Assembly: GCF_001050135.1 (NCBI RefSeq)
Contig: NZ_CP012040.1
Coordinates: 4,667,001-4,731,000, forward strand
Length of the DNA: 64,000 nt
Direction: 5' to 3'
DNA from: Cyclobacterium amurskyense
Lineage (GTDB): Bacteria; Bacteroidota; Bacteroidia; Cytophagales; Cyclobacteriaceae
Positions 44,692-53,769 of the stretch are shown here, piece by piece; the stretch's first letter is position 1; the number at the start of each line of letters is the position of its first letter. The notes under the pieces are model-generated. The model searched no databases. It had not been told where the DNA came from and saw only the letters and a program-made list of their open reading frames with translations. The translations under genes were made by a program, and so were the position numbers.

Positions 44692-45306
44692 ATGAACCCT
44701 TTAACTAGCAATAATCCTTCTATGGATTCCAATTATTATTGGGATTTGTTAATGAAAGGCAACCGTCAGGGACTTGAGGGGCTTTACAAAGAATATATTG
44801 TGACACTTTTTAATTATGGCATAGCACTGTCAAAGGATGAAAACTTTATTCAGGATTGTATACAAGAGGTATTTATAGATTTATGGAAATATCATAAATC
44901 CTTAGGTAAAGCTGTCCATGTAAAGGCCTATCTCCTAAGGGCTCTATCGCATAAAATTTTCAGGGAAAATCAACAGAAAACCAAATTACTTACGGTGGAG
45001 TGGAAGGATGGAATTGACAATACTATTGTCGTTGAATCTATAGAAAGTGAATTGATCGATATCCAACGAGAGAAGGGGCTGCAAATCAAATTGGCTAATG
45101 CACTTGACAAAATACCTTTGCGACAAAAGCAGGCCATCCACTTGCTTTTTTTCGAGCAATTGTCCTATGAAGAAGTCTCCAAATTGATGGGCATTAACCT
45201 TCGTTCTGTTTACACTATTGCATGGAAGGCCATTGCTAATTTAAAAAAGCACATTGTGTCTGGTATTTCAATACTTGTTTTTTTAACTCTTTTGCAGTTT
45301 TACTGA
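44692..45306 (+). CDS. ECF-type RNA polymerase sigma factor (Bacteroidota sigma-70 family)
   Basis: 204 residues. Region 2 is recognisable in LFNYGIALSKDENFIQDCIQ followed by EVFIDLWKYHKSLG. Region 4 lies at about 145-185 (IPLRQKQAIHLLFFEQLSYE, then EVSKLMGINLRSVYTIAWKA). The last 18 residues (HIVSGISILVFLTLLQFY) are hydrophobic. In Bacteroidota such sigma factors pair with FecR anti-sigma proteins and STN-domain SusC receptors. Here no FecR gene follows; the nearest is at 52521, after a complete susCD-sulfatase unit. It may control both units. Confidence 0.93.
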   Translation: MNPLTSNNPSMDSNYYWDLLMKGNRQGLEGLYKEYIVTLFNYGIALSKDENFIQDCIQEVFIDLWKYHKSLGKAVHVKAYLLRALSHKIFRENQQKTKLLTVEWKDGIDNTIVVESIESELIDIQREKGLQIKLANALDKIPLRQKQAIHLLFFEQLSYEEVSKLMGINLRSVYTIAWKAIANLKKHIVSGISILVFLTLLQFY

Positions 45307-45517
45307 TTTTTTGAATTATCACTTCAGAAAGAGAGACTTTCAACCATTTTATGAAAATGTCCGGTTTTAATGAAACCAATTGAATCATTGTGTCAAATAA
45401 ATTTAAATTCATAACCTAACCTACCTAAACTTTAAATATGCCTATGGATTAAACTTCAAAAAAAAGTAAAGAATTAAAGAATTAAACTAAAATAATTACC
45501 CAAAATAATTAACAGAT

Positions 45518-48500
45518 ATGCAAAAAAATGTACATAATAACATGAATAATATATTCAGGTTATTTGCTTTAACCTTCATCCTTCAGAGCTTTAGCATTGA
45601 CTGCTTGCTAGCAAGTCCTGAGCATGAGTTTTTGAAGCCAATTAATTATAAATCGAAGGATGTAAATGCCCTTAGCCACTTAAAGTATAATGAAGATAAC
45701 CCATTTTCCTCAGAGGCCATTAAGGTAACCATTACGGGGGTGGTAACAGATGAGAATGGTGACCCCATGCCAGGAGCAACGATTACTATTGCCAATAGTA
45801 CTCAGGGAACTGTTTCTGATATTGACGGAAATTTCTCCATTGATGTAGCGGAGGGAGAAACGCTTTTAATTTCGTTTATTGGTTATACTACCAAATCCAT
45901 CCTAGTAGGAAATCAGTCACAACTGACAATAGCCATGGAGCTGGACGATACCTCCCTAGAGGAAGTGGTGGTTGTAGGATATGGAACCCAAAAGAAGCGT
46001 GATGTGACAGGGTCTGTGGTAAGGGCTGATATTGAAGCATTTAGGGAGTCTCCTAATGTTAATATTGCTCAATCCCTTCAAGGATCAGTTCCAGGATTGA
46101 ATGTAGGGCAGGTTAATAGAGCTGGAGCAAGCCCATCTATTTCAGTACGTGGTAGAACGACACTTAGTGGGAATCAAAGTGTTTTGATTGTTGTAGATGG
46201 GATAATATTTACTGGTAGTATGTCGGATTTAAATCCAGCAGATATAGCCTCTATTGATGTATTGAAGGATGCCAGTAGTATGGCCATTTTTGGTGCACAA
46301 GCAGCAAATGGTGTGATAATGATTACTACCAAAGGGGGTAAAATGGAACAGAAACCTATTTTTAATTACACAGGTACAGTTACTACCCAAAGTCCAACCA
46401 ATAGACCTAAATTATTGGATAGAGATGGATTTTTACAGAAGGTGAGAGATCAGGATTGGCCACAGTCTTATTTGGCTCCTGATTATACCCAACCTAATCC
46501 TGATTACAATGTTGCTGCTTTATTTGAGCCTGCAATATATGCTGGATTTGAGAATGGAACCAACTTTGATTGGTGGGATGCTGCAACCCAGACAGGGTTA
46601 ATTAACAATCATAATTTAAGTGTAAGAGGAGCCTCTGAAGCCACTTCTTATTTCATTTCCACTGGATATACCAAACAGGATGGCTTTATTATGAATGACC
46701 AATATGAAAGGATAACTGCCAGGATCAATTTAGATCATCAAATATTGGATTGGTTTAGATTTGGCGTCCAGACCTTTGGCTCATTTGCAGATAACTCTGG
46801 TGAAATTCCTGCCTTAAGCCAAATTACTACCATGCCTCCATTGGTGACTCCATATGATGAGGATGGCAATATTATACTGAATCCTGATGGAGCCATTCGA
46901 GCCAACCCATTTTTGAGCCCTCTTTCCAATGATTTTGACAAACGGAATAACCTGTTTGCCAATGTTTACATGGACATAGAAATCCCTTTTATCGAAGGAT
47001 TGAAATACCGGGTTAATTTTGGTAACAACTATACTTGGAGAAGACATTATAGAAGCAATGTATATGGTGCTGGAGCTGCTGGTGAAGCATTCAAAAGAAA
47101 TTACAATGCTTATGACTGGACCCTTGATAATATTTTAACCTACCGCAAGAGTTTTAACAACAAGCACAACCTTGACCTTACCATGGTAGTAGGACGCAGG
47201 GAGTTAAAATATGAAAGCACTGAAGCAAATGGTACCAATTATTCCAATCTTAGTTTAGGATACAATGATTTAAGCTTAGGCCAGCTTCAGTTGATAAATT
47301 CAAGTGCTTGGGATGAAAGTTACATTTACCAAACCATTAGGGCTAATTATGATTTTAGTAGCAAATACATGGTTACGGCTACTGTTCGTAGAGATGGTTT
47401 TTCAGGATTTTCTAAAAACAATAAATTTGGAATTTTCCCCTCTTTAGGTCTTGGTTGGGTAATCAGCGAAGAGGATTTTCTGAAGGAATCTGTGATAAAC
47501 TACCTTAAATTTAGAGGATCCTATGGAACCAATGGAAACCTAACCAACAGGTATTCCTCTTTAGCGAGAGTTTCCATATATCCTGCCTATGTTTTCGGAA
47601 ATGGAGGGAGCACCGTTTTCGGACAAACTGTAAATAGCTTGTCAAATTCAAACCTTGCATGGGAAACCACTACAGGATTTAACTTTGGCTTTGACTTTTC
47701 ATTTCTTCAAGACCGTTTTTCAGGAACTCTGGATTATTACCAAAACACTACCAATGATTTGCTTTACAATATTAATATTCCTGAAGTTACTGGTTTTTCA
47801 AGCATTGCAACGAATGTGGGAGAAATTGCGAATAGAGGAATTGAATTTGTGCTGAAAGGCGATATTATAGAAAAGGGTGATTTCAATTGGAATGCAAGTT
47901 TTAATATTGCCTCTAATAGAAACAGAATAGTTTCTTTACTTGGTCTTGATTCTGATGGAGATGGAAATGAGGATGATTTAATTGGTAGTGGATTATTTAT
48001 TAATGAATCCATTAATTCAATTTACGATTATGAATCTGCAGGTATCATACAGTTGGGAGAAGAAGCGCCTTCAGGATTTTTTGTGGGTACCCATAGAATT
48101 GTAGATCAGAATGGTGACGGGGTAGTAGATGCTCTTGACCGTGTAATTATAGGTAGAGAAGAGCCTGCATACAATTTTGGTTTGCTCAATGAATTCAATT
48201 ATAAAAACTTTACTTTCAGGTTTTTTATAAACTCAATTCAGGGAGGTAAAAATGGTTATCTAGGATTGAATAATCCAAATTTTGGCCAATCGGACAATGC
48301 GAGAAGAAACAATTTGTTTGTAGATTATGACTATTGGACTCCTGCTAATCCTGATGCCAGGTACAGAGGTCAGGATCAGGTTGCGGGTATTGAGTACCAG
48401 TATTATGGAGACAGAAGTTTTGTTAGACTTCAGGATGTTTCACTTTCGTATAGGATGAATAAAGCCTTAATTGTAGAGAAGTTGGGGCTTCAAGGAGTGA

Positions 48501-48637
48501 AGATTTTTGTGAGTGGAAAAAACTTAGCTACATGGACGAGTTGGGAAGGCTGGGATCCTGAAACTGGAAGTGGACTGCAACCGTCTGGATTACCAGTTAT
48601 GAAGGGCTATTCTGTAGGGCTGGATGTTAGTTTTTAA
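45518..48637 (+). CDS. SusC/RagA-family TonB-linked outer-membrane transporter (pair 3)
   Basis: A 1039-residue protein. The leader NIFRLFALTFILQSFSIDCL resembles that of the STN-type SusC at 53770 (KLFTIAFTLQCLSMSFLL), but a roughly 50-residue linker replaces the STN domain. The carboxypeptidase-regulatory-like domain begins near 70 (GVVTDENGDPMPGATITIAN) and is a close paralogue of that in the 53770 protein. The plug motif is LKDASSMAIFGAQAANGVIM, slightly off the usual YGSRGANGV. The barrel ends in YSVGLDVSF. It lies 211 bp after the sigma gene and 13 bp before its susD. With the sulfatase it is probably used for a sulfated glycan. Confidence 0.95.
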   Translation: MQKNVHNNMNNIFRLFALTFILQSFSIDCLLASPEHEFLKPINYKSKDVNALSHLKYNEDNPFSSEAIKVTITGVVTDENGDPMPGATITIANSTQGTVSDIDGNFSIDVAEGETLLISFIGYTTKSILVGNQSQLTIAMELDDTSLEEVVVVGYGTQKKRDVTGSVVRADIEAFRESPNVNIAQSLQGSVPGLNVGQVNRAGASPSISVRGRTTLSGNQSVLIVVDGIIFTGSMSDLNPADIASIDVLKDASSMAIFGAQAANGVIMITTKGGKMEQKPIFNYTGTVTTQSPTNRPKLLDRDGFLQKVRDQDWPQSYLAPDYTQPNPDYNVAALFEPAIYAGFENGTNFDWWDAATQTGLINNHNLSVRGASEATSYFISTGYTKQDGFIMNDQYERITARINLDHQILDWFRFGVQTFGSFADNSGEIPALSQITTMPPLVTPYDEDGNIILNPDGAIRANPFLSPLSNDFDKRNNLFANVYMDIEIPFIEGLKYRVNFGNNYTWRRHYRSNVYGAGAAGEAFKRNYNAYDWTLDNILTYRKSFNNKHNLDLTMVVGRRELKYESTEANGTNYSNLSLGYNDLSLGQLQLINSSAWDESYIYQTIRANYDFSSKYMVTATVRRDGFSGFSKNNKFGIFPSLGLGWVISEEDFLKESVINYLKFRGSYGTNGNLTNRYSSLARVSIYPAYVFGNGGSTVFGQTVNSLSNSNLAWETTTGFNFGFDFSFLQDRFSGTLDYYQNTTNDLLYNINIPEVTGFSSIATNVGEIANRGIEFVLKGDIIEKGDFNWNASFNIASNRNRIVSLLGLDSDGDGNEDDLIGSGLFINESINSIYDYESAGIIQLGEEAPSGFFVGTHRIVDQNGDGVVDALDRVIIGREEPAYNFGLLNEFNYKNFTFRFFINSIQGGKNGYLGLNNPNFGQSDNARRNNLFVDYDYWTPANPDARYRGQDQVAGIEYQYYGDRSFVRLQDVSLSYRMNKALIVEKLGLQGVKIFVSGKNLATWTSWEGWDPETGSGLQPSGLPVMKGYSVGLDVSF

Positions 48638-48650
48638 TTCTAATTTAGTT

Positions 48651-50360
48651 ATGAAAAAAATAAAATTTAATTTCGTTTTCTTGAGCTTGTTGATTTTAGG
48701 ATTTCAAGCTTGTGATGAATCTAGTATCCTTGAAGAGGTGCCATTGGACTTTGCAAGTCCTGAAAACTCTTTCGTTACCTACTCTGATTTTAATTCGGCA
48801 GTGTATGCCCTATATGATCAGACCAGAGAAATTCTTTCTAACGGAGAACACCGTCCATTGGATTATATATATGGTACAGATTTGGGATACAATGGAGCCA
48901 ATCAACTTAATGCAAGATTTGGTTCTTATTTAGCTACCCTATTGCCAACCAGTGTTGTAGCTGAATTTCATTGGCAAAATTATTATAAGGTGATTTCAGG
49001 AGCCAATATTATTCTAAGTAGGCTTGAAAACTCAACTATGACGGAAGGGGAGAAAACTTCTGTTGAAGCCAAGGCCAAACTCTTTAGAGGTTTGTCTTAT
49101 AGGAATTTAGCGCATTTATATGGAGGAGTGCCATTGGAGTTAGAAGAGGTTAGTTCCCCCAAAACAGACTATGTAAGAGCTAGCAGAGATGAGGTTTACC
49201 TACAAGCAGCAAGTGATTTGGAATTTGCGTCAGCCAACCTTCCAGGAATTTCGGAGGTTCAGGATGGTGAAATTAATAATTTGGCCGCCTACCATATTTT
49301 AGCTGAGGTATATGTTTCTCTGAATAAATGGTCAGAGGCCATTCAAGCTTCTTCTATGGTCATAGATGACCCAAATACAGCCCTAATGAACGAAAGATTT
49401 GGCTCACTTTCCAATGCACCTGGTGATGTATATTGGGATTTGTTTAGAAGGTACAATCAAAATCGAGGAGTAGGAAATACTGAGGGAATTTGGGTTTGGC
49501 AATATGAAGTAGATATACCGGGAGGAGTGATTTCCTCTTCATCAAAAGTAGGACCTCAATTGGAAAGAGACCACTCTCCGCGGCCTTGGAGTTTTATTGT
49601 TAGAGATCCATCTGGAGTGTCACCATTTTTACCTCTAGGGGTATCAGACTATACTGGTGGCCGAGGTATAGGAAGGTTTAGAGGTACCAACCACTTTAAT
49701 TATGGCGTATGGGAATACGATTGGAATGACATGCGAAATTCTGAATACAATTTTGTAAGGGATGTGCTGTTTAACAATCCAGCATCTGAATGGTATGGGC
49801 AAAAAATATCCGATCACGAAGATTTATTCCGTCAAAGTCTCGACGATACTATTAGGTATTTCTATCCTTATCAATCGAAAGTTACCACCCCAGGACAACA
49901 TCCCGCAGAATTGTATGTGGATCCTGAATTAAAAACCTTAAATTCATCCACCGCTGGCACTACCTATAGTGATCAATACCATATTCGCCTTGCGGAAACC
50001 TATTTATTGCGTGCAGAAGCCTATTTGGGAAATAATCAATTGACGGAAGCGGCCAATGATATTAATGTGGTCAGATTGCGTGCCAATGCCAAATTGGTTT
50101 CTCCCTCAGAAGTGGACATTGATTATATTTTGGATGAAAGGATGAGAGAACTTGGTGTAGAGGAAAAACGTCGGCTTACTCTAAATCGATTGGAAATGTT
50201 GTATGAACGTACCAATAAATATTGCGATGGGCGACCAGATGTGACGAATCATGGTGTAGATGTACAACCTTATCATAATCTTTTCCCTATTCCTTATACA
50301 GAGATAGAAAGAAATATAGGAGCAGTATTAACGCAAAACCCTGGATATGATGCAGATTAA
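48651..50360 (+). CDS. SusD/RagB-family surface lipoprotein (pair 3)
   Basis: 569 residues from the ATG at 48651, 13 bp after the SusC stop; an in-frame ATG at 48624 inside susC is not needed because the lipoprotein signal starts at 48651 (MKKIKFNFVFLSLLILGFQA, then Cys). SusD motifs: HIRLAETYLLRAEAYLGNNQ near 445, ILDERMRELGVEEKRRLTLN near 500, and LTQNPGYDAD at the end. The sulfatase frame overlaps its 3' end, so transport and desulfation are co-expressed. Confidence 0.94.
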   Translation: MKKIKFNFVFLSLLILGFQACDESSILEEVPLDFASPENSFVTYSDFNSAVYALYDQTREILSNGEHRPLDYIYGTDLGYNGANQLNARFGSYLATLLPTSVVAEFHWQNYYKVISGANIILSRLENSTMTEGEKTSVEAKAKLFRGLSYRNLAHLYGGVPLELEEVSSPKTDYVRASRDEVYLQAASDLEFASANLPGISEVQDGEINNLAAYHILAEVYVSLNKWSEAIQASSMVIDDPNTALMNERFGSLSNAPGDVYWDLFRRYNQNRGVGNTEGIWVWQYEVDIPGGVISSSSKVGPQLERDHSPRPWSFIVRDPSGVSPFLPLGVSDYTGGRGIGRFRGTNHFNYGVWEYDWNDMRNSEYNFVRDVLFNNPASEWYGQKISDHEDLFRQSLDDTIRYFYPYQSKVTTPGQHPAELYVDPELKTLNSSTAGTTYSDQYHIRLAETYLLRAEAYLGNNQLTEAANDINVVRLRANAKLVSPSEVDIDYILDERMRELGVEEKRRLTLNRLEMLYERTNKYCDGRPDVTNHGVDVQPYHNLFPIPYTEIERNIGAVLTQNPGYDAD

Positions 50361-52053
50361 AGTTAATAATATGATAAAAAAACATGAATTGGTAACCCTA
50401 ATGCGGGGTTACCATTCTATTGGTTTGAAAAGGCAAACATTGCTATTTGGTGTTCTATTTGTTTTAATCCTAACATCCTGTGCTTCCAACAAAGAAGAAA
50501 CAAGTAATAAACAGCCTAATATATTGTTTGTAATAAGCGATGATCAGTCCTTTTATCATACAAGTTTTGAAGGAAGTAAATTTGTAAATACACCGGCTTT
50601 TGATAGGGTCGCAAAAGAGGGAGTGTATTTTACCAATGCTATGGCTGGTTCTCCGGGATGTGCGCCTTCAAGGAGCAGTATCATTACAGGAAGGCATCAT
50701 TGGCAGAATGAGTCCTCTGGCCAACATGCAGCGCCCTGGCTAAAAAAACATGTGCCTTTTGTCGATTTGTTAGAAGCCAATGGGTATAAAACCGGCAGAA
50801 CAGGTAAGGGGGTAAGTCCGTTCCGGTATGCAAGAGACGAGAAAGATTCTTTGTGGAGAGCCACAGATGCTGCAGGCATTGAATACAGCAAAATCAGGTA
50901 TGAAGAAGGTCCAGAAGACATTCGTACAGGAGATAAAATCAGCAATCTCAATTATTTTGAAAATTTCAAGTTTTTCTTAGAAAACGAACGAAAGGACAAA
51001 CCTTTTTTCTTTTGGTTTGGAGCTACAGAGCCTCACCGTGCCTATGAGAAAGATTCGTGGAAAAGAACAGATAAAAAACTGTCAGATGTAGAAGTCCCAG
51101 CCTTTTTTCCTGACAATGACATTGTGAGGGGAGACATGCTGGATTATGCGGTGGAAATTGAATGGTATGACCGTCATCTTGACTCCATGATCAACTATTT
51201 AGAGGAGATTGGAGAGCTGGAAAACACCATTATTATCGTTACTGCTGACAATGGAATGCCTTTTCCTAGAGCGAAGGCAAACAGTTATGATTACGGTATC
51301 CATGTGCCTTTTGCTGTCAGGTACCCTAAGGCGTTTCCAGGCGGAAGAAAAGTGGATGATCCTATTGGGTTTATTGATCTTGCACCTACCATTTTGGACC
51401 TGACACAAACCAAGCAGGATGGGATGTTGCCCATTACAGGTAAAAGCATCCGGGCATTATTGGAGTCTGAGAAGCAGGGAACAATTGAACCATCTAAAAA
51501 GTATGCTTTTTCGGGTAGAGAAAGGCATTCTTCTTCCAGGCACCTCAATTGGGGCTATCCACAAAGATCGATTAGAAGTGAAGACTATTTATTGGTGTGG
51601 AACATGAAACCCGATCGCTGGCCTGCAGGTGCACCCCAAAGAATAAATCCAGAAAATGAAGATGAACTGCTTCCCATGTATGGGATAGATGAGGACGGTA
51701 TCAGTCATTCTGAATGGGCATTTACGGATGTTGATGAATCGCCTACCAAATCATTTATTATCGAAAATTATAAAGACCCTTCCATCAAACCATTTTTCGA
51801 TGCTGCTTTTGCCAAGAATTCGGAAGTACAGTTATTCGACATAAAAAATGATCCTTACTGTTTGAATAATGTAGTAAATGATGCGGATTATGCTTCAGTA
51901 AAAGAGGAACTACAAGCGGCCTTATTGGAAGAATTAAGGTCCTCAAAAGACCCAAGGGTTGTAGGGCCGGATAAGGAAGTTTTCGATTCCTATATCCGAT
52001 ACAGTCCTATGAGAGGTTTTCCGGAACCAATACCAGGAAGCCAGTTAAAATAA
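50347..52053 (+). CDS. Sulfatase lipoprotein, S1 family (heparan N-sulfatase-like)
   Basis: 568 residues from ATG 50347, overlapping the SusD stop by 14 bases; starts at 50371 or 50401 are also possible, and all keep the lipoprotein signal GVLFVLILTSC. The formylglycine signature is CAPSR (Cys105, GSPGCAPSRSSIITGRHHWQ), to be converted by an anaerobic-type maturase not in this window. Calcium ligands are in VISDDQSFYH and VTADNGMPFPRAKANSYDYG. The overall layout (PFRYARDEKDS, WFGATEPHRAYEKDSWKR) recalls sulfamidase-type S1_8 enzymes. It would remove sulfate from a glycan outside the cytoplasm. The subfamily call is moderate. Confidence 0.9.
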   Translation: MMQIKVNNMIKKHELVTLMRGYHSIGLKRQTLLFGVLFVLILTSCASNKEETSNKQPNILFVISDDQSFYHTSFEGSKFVNTPAFDRVAKEGVYFTNAMAGSPGCAPSRSSIITGRHHWQNESSGQHAAPWLKKHVPFVDLLEANGYKTGRTGKGVSPFRYARDEKDSLWRATDAAGIEYSKIRYEEGPEDIRTGDKISNLNYFENFKFFLENERKDKPFFFWFGATEPHRAYEKDSWKRTDKKLSDVEVPAFFPDNDIVRGDMLDYAVEIEWYDRHLDSMINYLEEIGELENTIIIVTADNGMPFPRAKANSYDYGIHVPFAVRYPKAFPGGRKVDDPIGFIDLAPTILDLTQTKQDGMLPITGKSIRALLESEKQGTIEPSKKYAFSGRERHSSSRHLNWGYPQRSIRSEDYLLVWNMKPDRWPAGAPQRINPENEDELLPMYGIDEDGISHSEWAFTDVDESPTKSFIIENYKDPSIKPFFDAAFAKNSEVQLFDIKNDPYCLNNVVNDADYASVKEELQAALLEELRSSKDPRVVGPDKEVFDSYIRYSPMRGFPEPIPGSQLK

Positions 52054-52096
52054 ACTGAGATCAAGAAAACTTTATTATCTTGTATTGCATTATTAA

Positions 52097-52127
52097 TAGA
52101 CCCTTTACTAGCAAAGTAGAGGGTCTA
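52097..52127 (+). terminator. Terminator-like hairpin after sulfatase
   Basis: TAGACCCTTTACT / AGTAGAGGGTCTA form a 13 bp stem with one mismatch and a short loop, followed by TTTG. It closes the susCD-sulfatase unit. Confidence 0.75.
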
Positions 52128-52174
52128 TTTGTGTCTACTTGGTTAAGGTTAATTATTTGATCTGAATTAATAAA

Positions 52175-52390
52175 TTAAGCCCGGATTATGTAATAGGATT
52201 TCTCCGTCCTGATAGTCAGGGGTGAAGCCTGTCCCGTGTTTACGGGAAGTGCTGCAATCGTAAAAAAAACAGGCTGTTTGGAGATTTTAGCATAGCACCG
52301 CTATGGTGAAATTGAAAACAGCAACGAAGTGGCTGATTTTGAAGCGATTTCAGCATGTAATAGATTTTCTATTGCATATTTCGGGTTAAA
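52175..52390 (+). repeat. MITE-like dispersed repeat, copy C (full-length)
   Basis: 216 bp, nearly identical to copy A. Ends are TTAAGCCCGGATTATGTAAT and ATTGCATATTTCGGGTTAAA. The hairpin CCTGATAGTCAGG differs from copy A (CCTGACAATGTCAGG) but pairing is kept. CACCGCTATGGTG is unchanged. Confidence 0.88.
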
Positions 52391-52520
52391 GCACCCATTA
52401 CCTGATAATCGTCCGGTATTATTTTTTGCATTTGGCTAAAAAGAAAATATTTTCATTTTTTTTCTTCAAAGGAGGATAACTTTTGTATGCTTCTGTCTCC
52501 TTTAATTGAAACACTCTACT

Positions 52521-53615
52521 ATGTGTAAGCGAGATTATAAGATAGCCGACTTTGTACTGGACCCGGAATTTCAAAAATGGGTGCTTTCTCCAGATTCCCA
52601 AACAAAAGAATACTGGGAAAAGTACCTGAATGAAAATCCTAAAAAAGAAGAGGACATTGCTTTAGCAATGAAGCTGGTAGCAAATATGTCTAGAAAGTCC
52701 TATAAGTTGTCTACTGATAAAATTGAAGAAACTTGGGGCAATATAGAGCAAGCTATCGGGAATACTGAGGTGAAAGAGAACCATAAAGGCCCCGTTCCAT
52801 TAAATGCTGTCAGTACTATTCTTCGATTTAGAGCCAAAAGAGCCGAAGGCAGAAGGGAGATTTCCCAGTTTTACCGTATGGTAGGGATTTTAGCGCTTGT
52901 ATTTTCCCTGGCTATAATGGTCAATATCTACCTACCCAAGGAAGAAGCCCCGGTTGTAGTTGAGCAATTGGAAATGCTAGAACACTATGCACCTCCCGGA
53001 GTAAAAGCCAACCTTACGCTACAGGATGGATCCAAAGTAATCCTCAATTCTGGAAGCAGTTTAAAATACATCAAGAACTTCGAAAGTCATCAGCGTGTAT
53101 TGGAACTTTCAGGAGAAGCTTATTTTGAAGTTGCTGAAGACAAAACCAGACCCTTTAGTGTGAAAACGGGGGCAGTTACCACCACTGCACTTGGTACTAC
53201 TTTCCATATTTCTTCCTATGAAAATGAACCCCTAGACATTGCGTTATTGACTGGTAAAGTGGCTGTAGATATTGACCTTAATGAAGGGCAACGCATTAAC
53301 CTTGAAAAAGGGGAAGGATTGGAGATAAATTTAGACAGTGAAAGGATCAATAGTTTATCCTTTGATCCAGAAAAATTGTTGGCATGGACAAGAAAGTCTA
53401 TCATTTTTGAAAATGTGTCTATGTTTCAGGTCAAGAGAGTACTTGAAAATTGGTATGGAGTAAATATTGATTTTATCAATCGTCCAGCTTCAGATTTAGA
53501 AATATCAGGCAAGTTTAAGGACCAGAGTTTAGAGAATGTTCTTGAAGGATTAAGTCATTCTGCAAGGTTTGAATACAAATTAGAAAAAGATAAAGCGACT
53601 TTAAAGTTTAACTAG
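52521..53615 (+). CDS. FecR-family anti-sigma factor / signal transducer
   Basis: 364 residues from ATG 52521; an upstream TTG at 52506 is unlikely. The cytoplasmic N-terminal part is followed by one membrane segment near 120-138 (MVGILALVFSLAIMVNIYL). The periplasmic FecR domain follows (ANLTLQDGSKVILNSGSSLK, LSGEAYFEVAEDKTRPFSVK, TALGTTFHISSY). A C-terminal DUF4974-type domain (FENVSMFQVKRVLENWYGVN) ends the protein. It should bind the STN domain of the SusC encoded 154 bp downstream and control an ECF sigma factor. The expected adjacent sigma gene is absent; the nearest one is at 44692. Confidence 0.94.
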   Translation: MCKRDYKIADFVLDPEFQKWVLSPDSQTKEYWEKYLNENPKKEEDIALAMKLVANMSRKSYKLSTDKIEETWGNIEQAIGNTEVKENHKGPVPLNAVSTILRFRAKRAEGRREISQFYRMVGILALVFSLAIMVNIYLPKEEAPVVVEQLEMLEHYAPPGVKANLTLQDGSKVILNSGSSLKYIKNFESHQRVLELSGEAYFEVAEDKTRPFSVKTGAVTTTALGTTFHISSYENEPLDIALLTGKVAVDIDLNEGQRINLEKGEGLEINLDSERINSLSFDPEKLLAWTRKSIIFENVSMFQVKRVLENWYGVNIDFINRPASDLEISGKFKDQSLENVLEGLSHSARFEYKLEKDKATLKFN

Positions 53616-53656
53616 ATGAGAATGCCTATGTAATGTCTAAAATGTACAAATTAAAA

Positions 53657-53688
53657 GAGGCCATAAATGCGCTAACACTTATGACCTC
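53657..53688 (+). repeat. Hairpin in leader of STN-type SusC
   Basis: GAGGCCATAA and TTATGACCTC pair with one mismatch around a 12-nt loop, 82 bp before the SusC start. No T-run follows. It may be a leader structure, but this is uncertain. Confidence 0.3.
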
Positions 53689-53769
53689 CAATGAAATCGG
53701 AACTAGGACTGCCATCCTTTTTCCGAAAATGTTTATTTAATCGAATTTCTAAACAAACGATGTAAAGAT

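Larger units (their letters stand above)
52054..52520. other. 467 bp intergenic region between sulfatase and FecR
   Basis: Holds a terminator (52097..52127), repeat copy C (52175..52390) and a short promoter-like stretch: TAACTTTTG near 52477, one base longer than the consensus, preceded by GGAGG. This marks the border between the two transport units. Confidence 0.65.
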
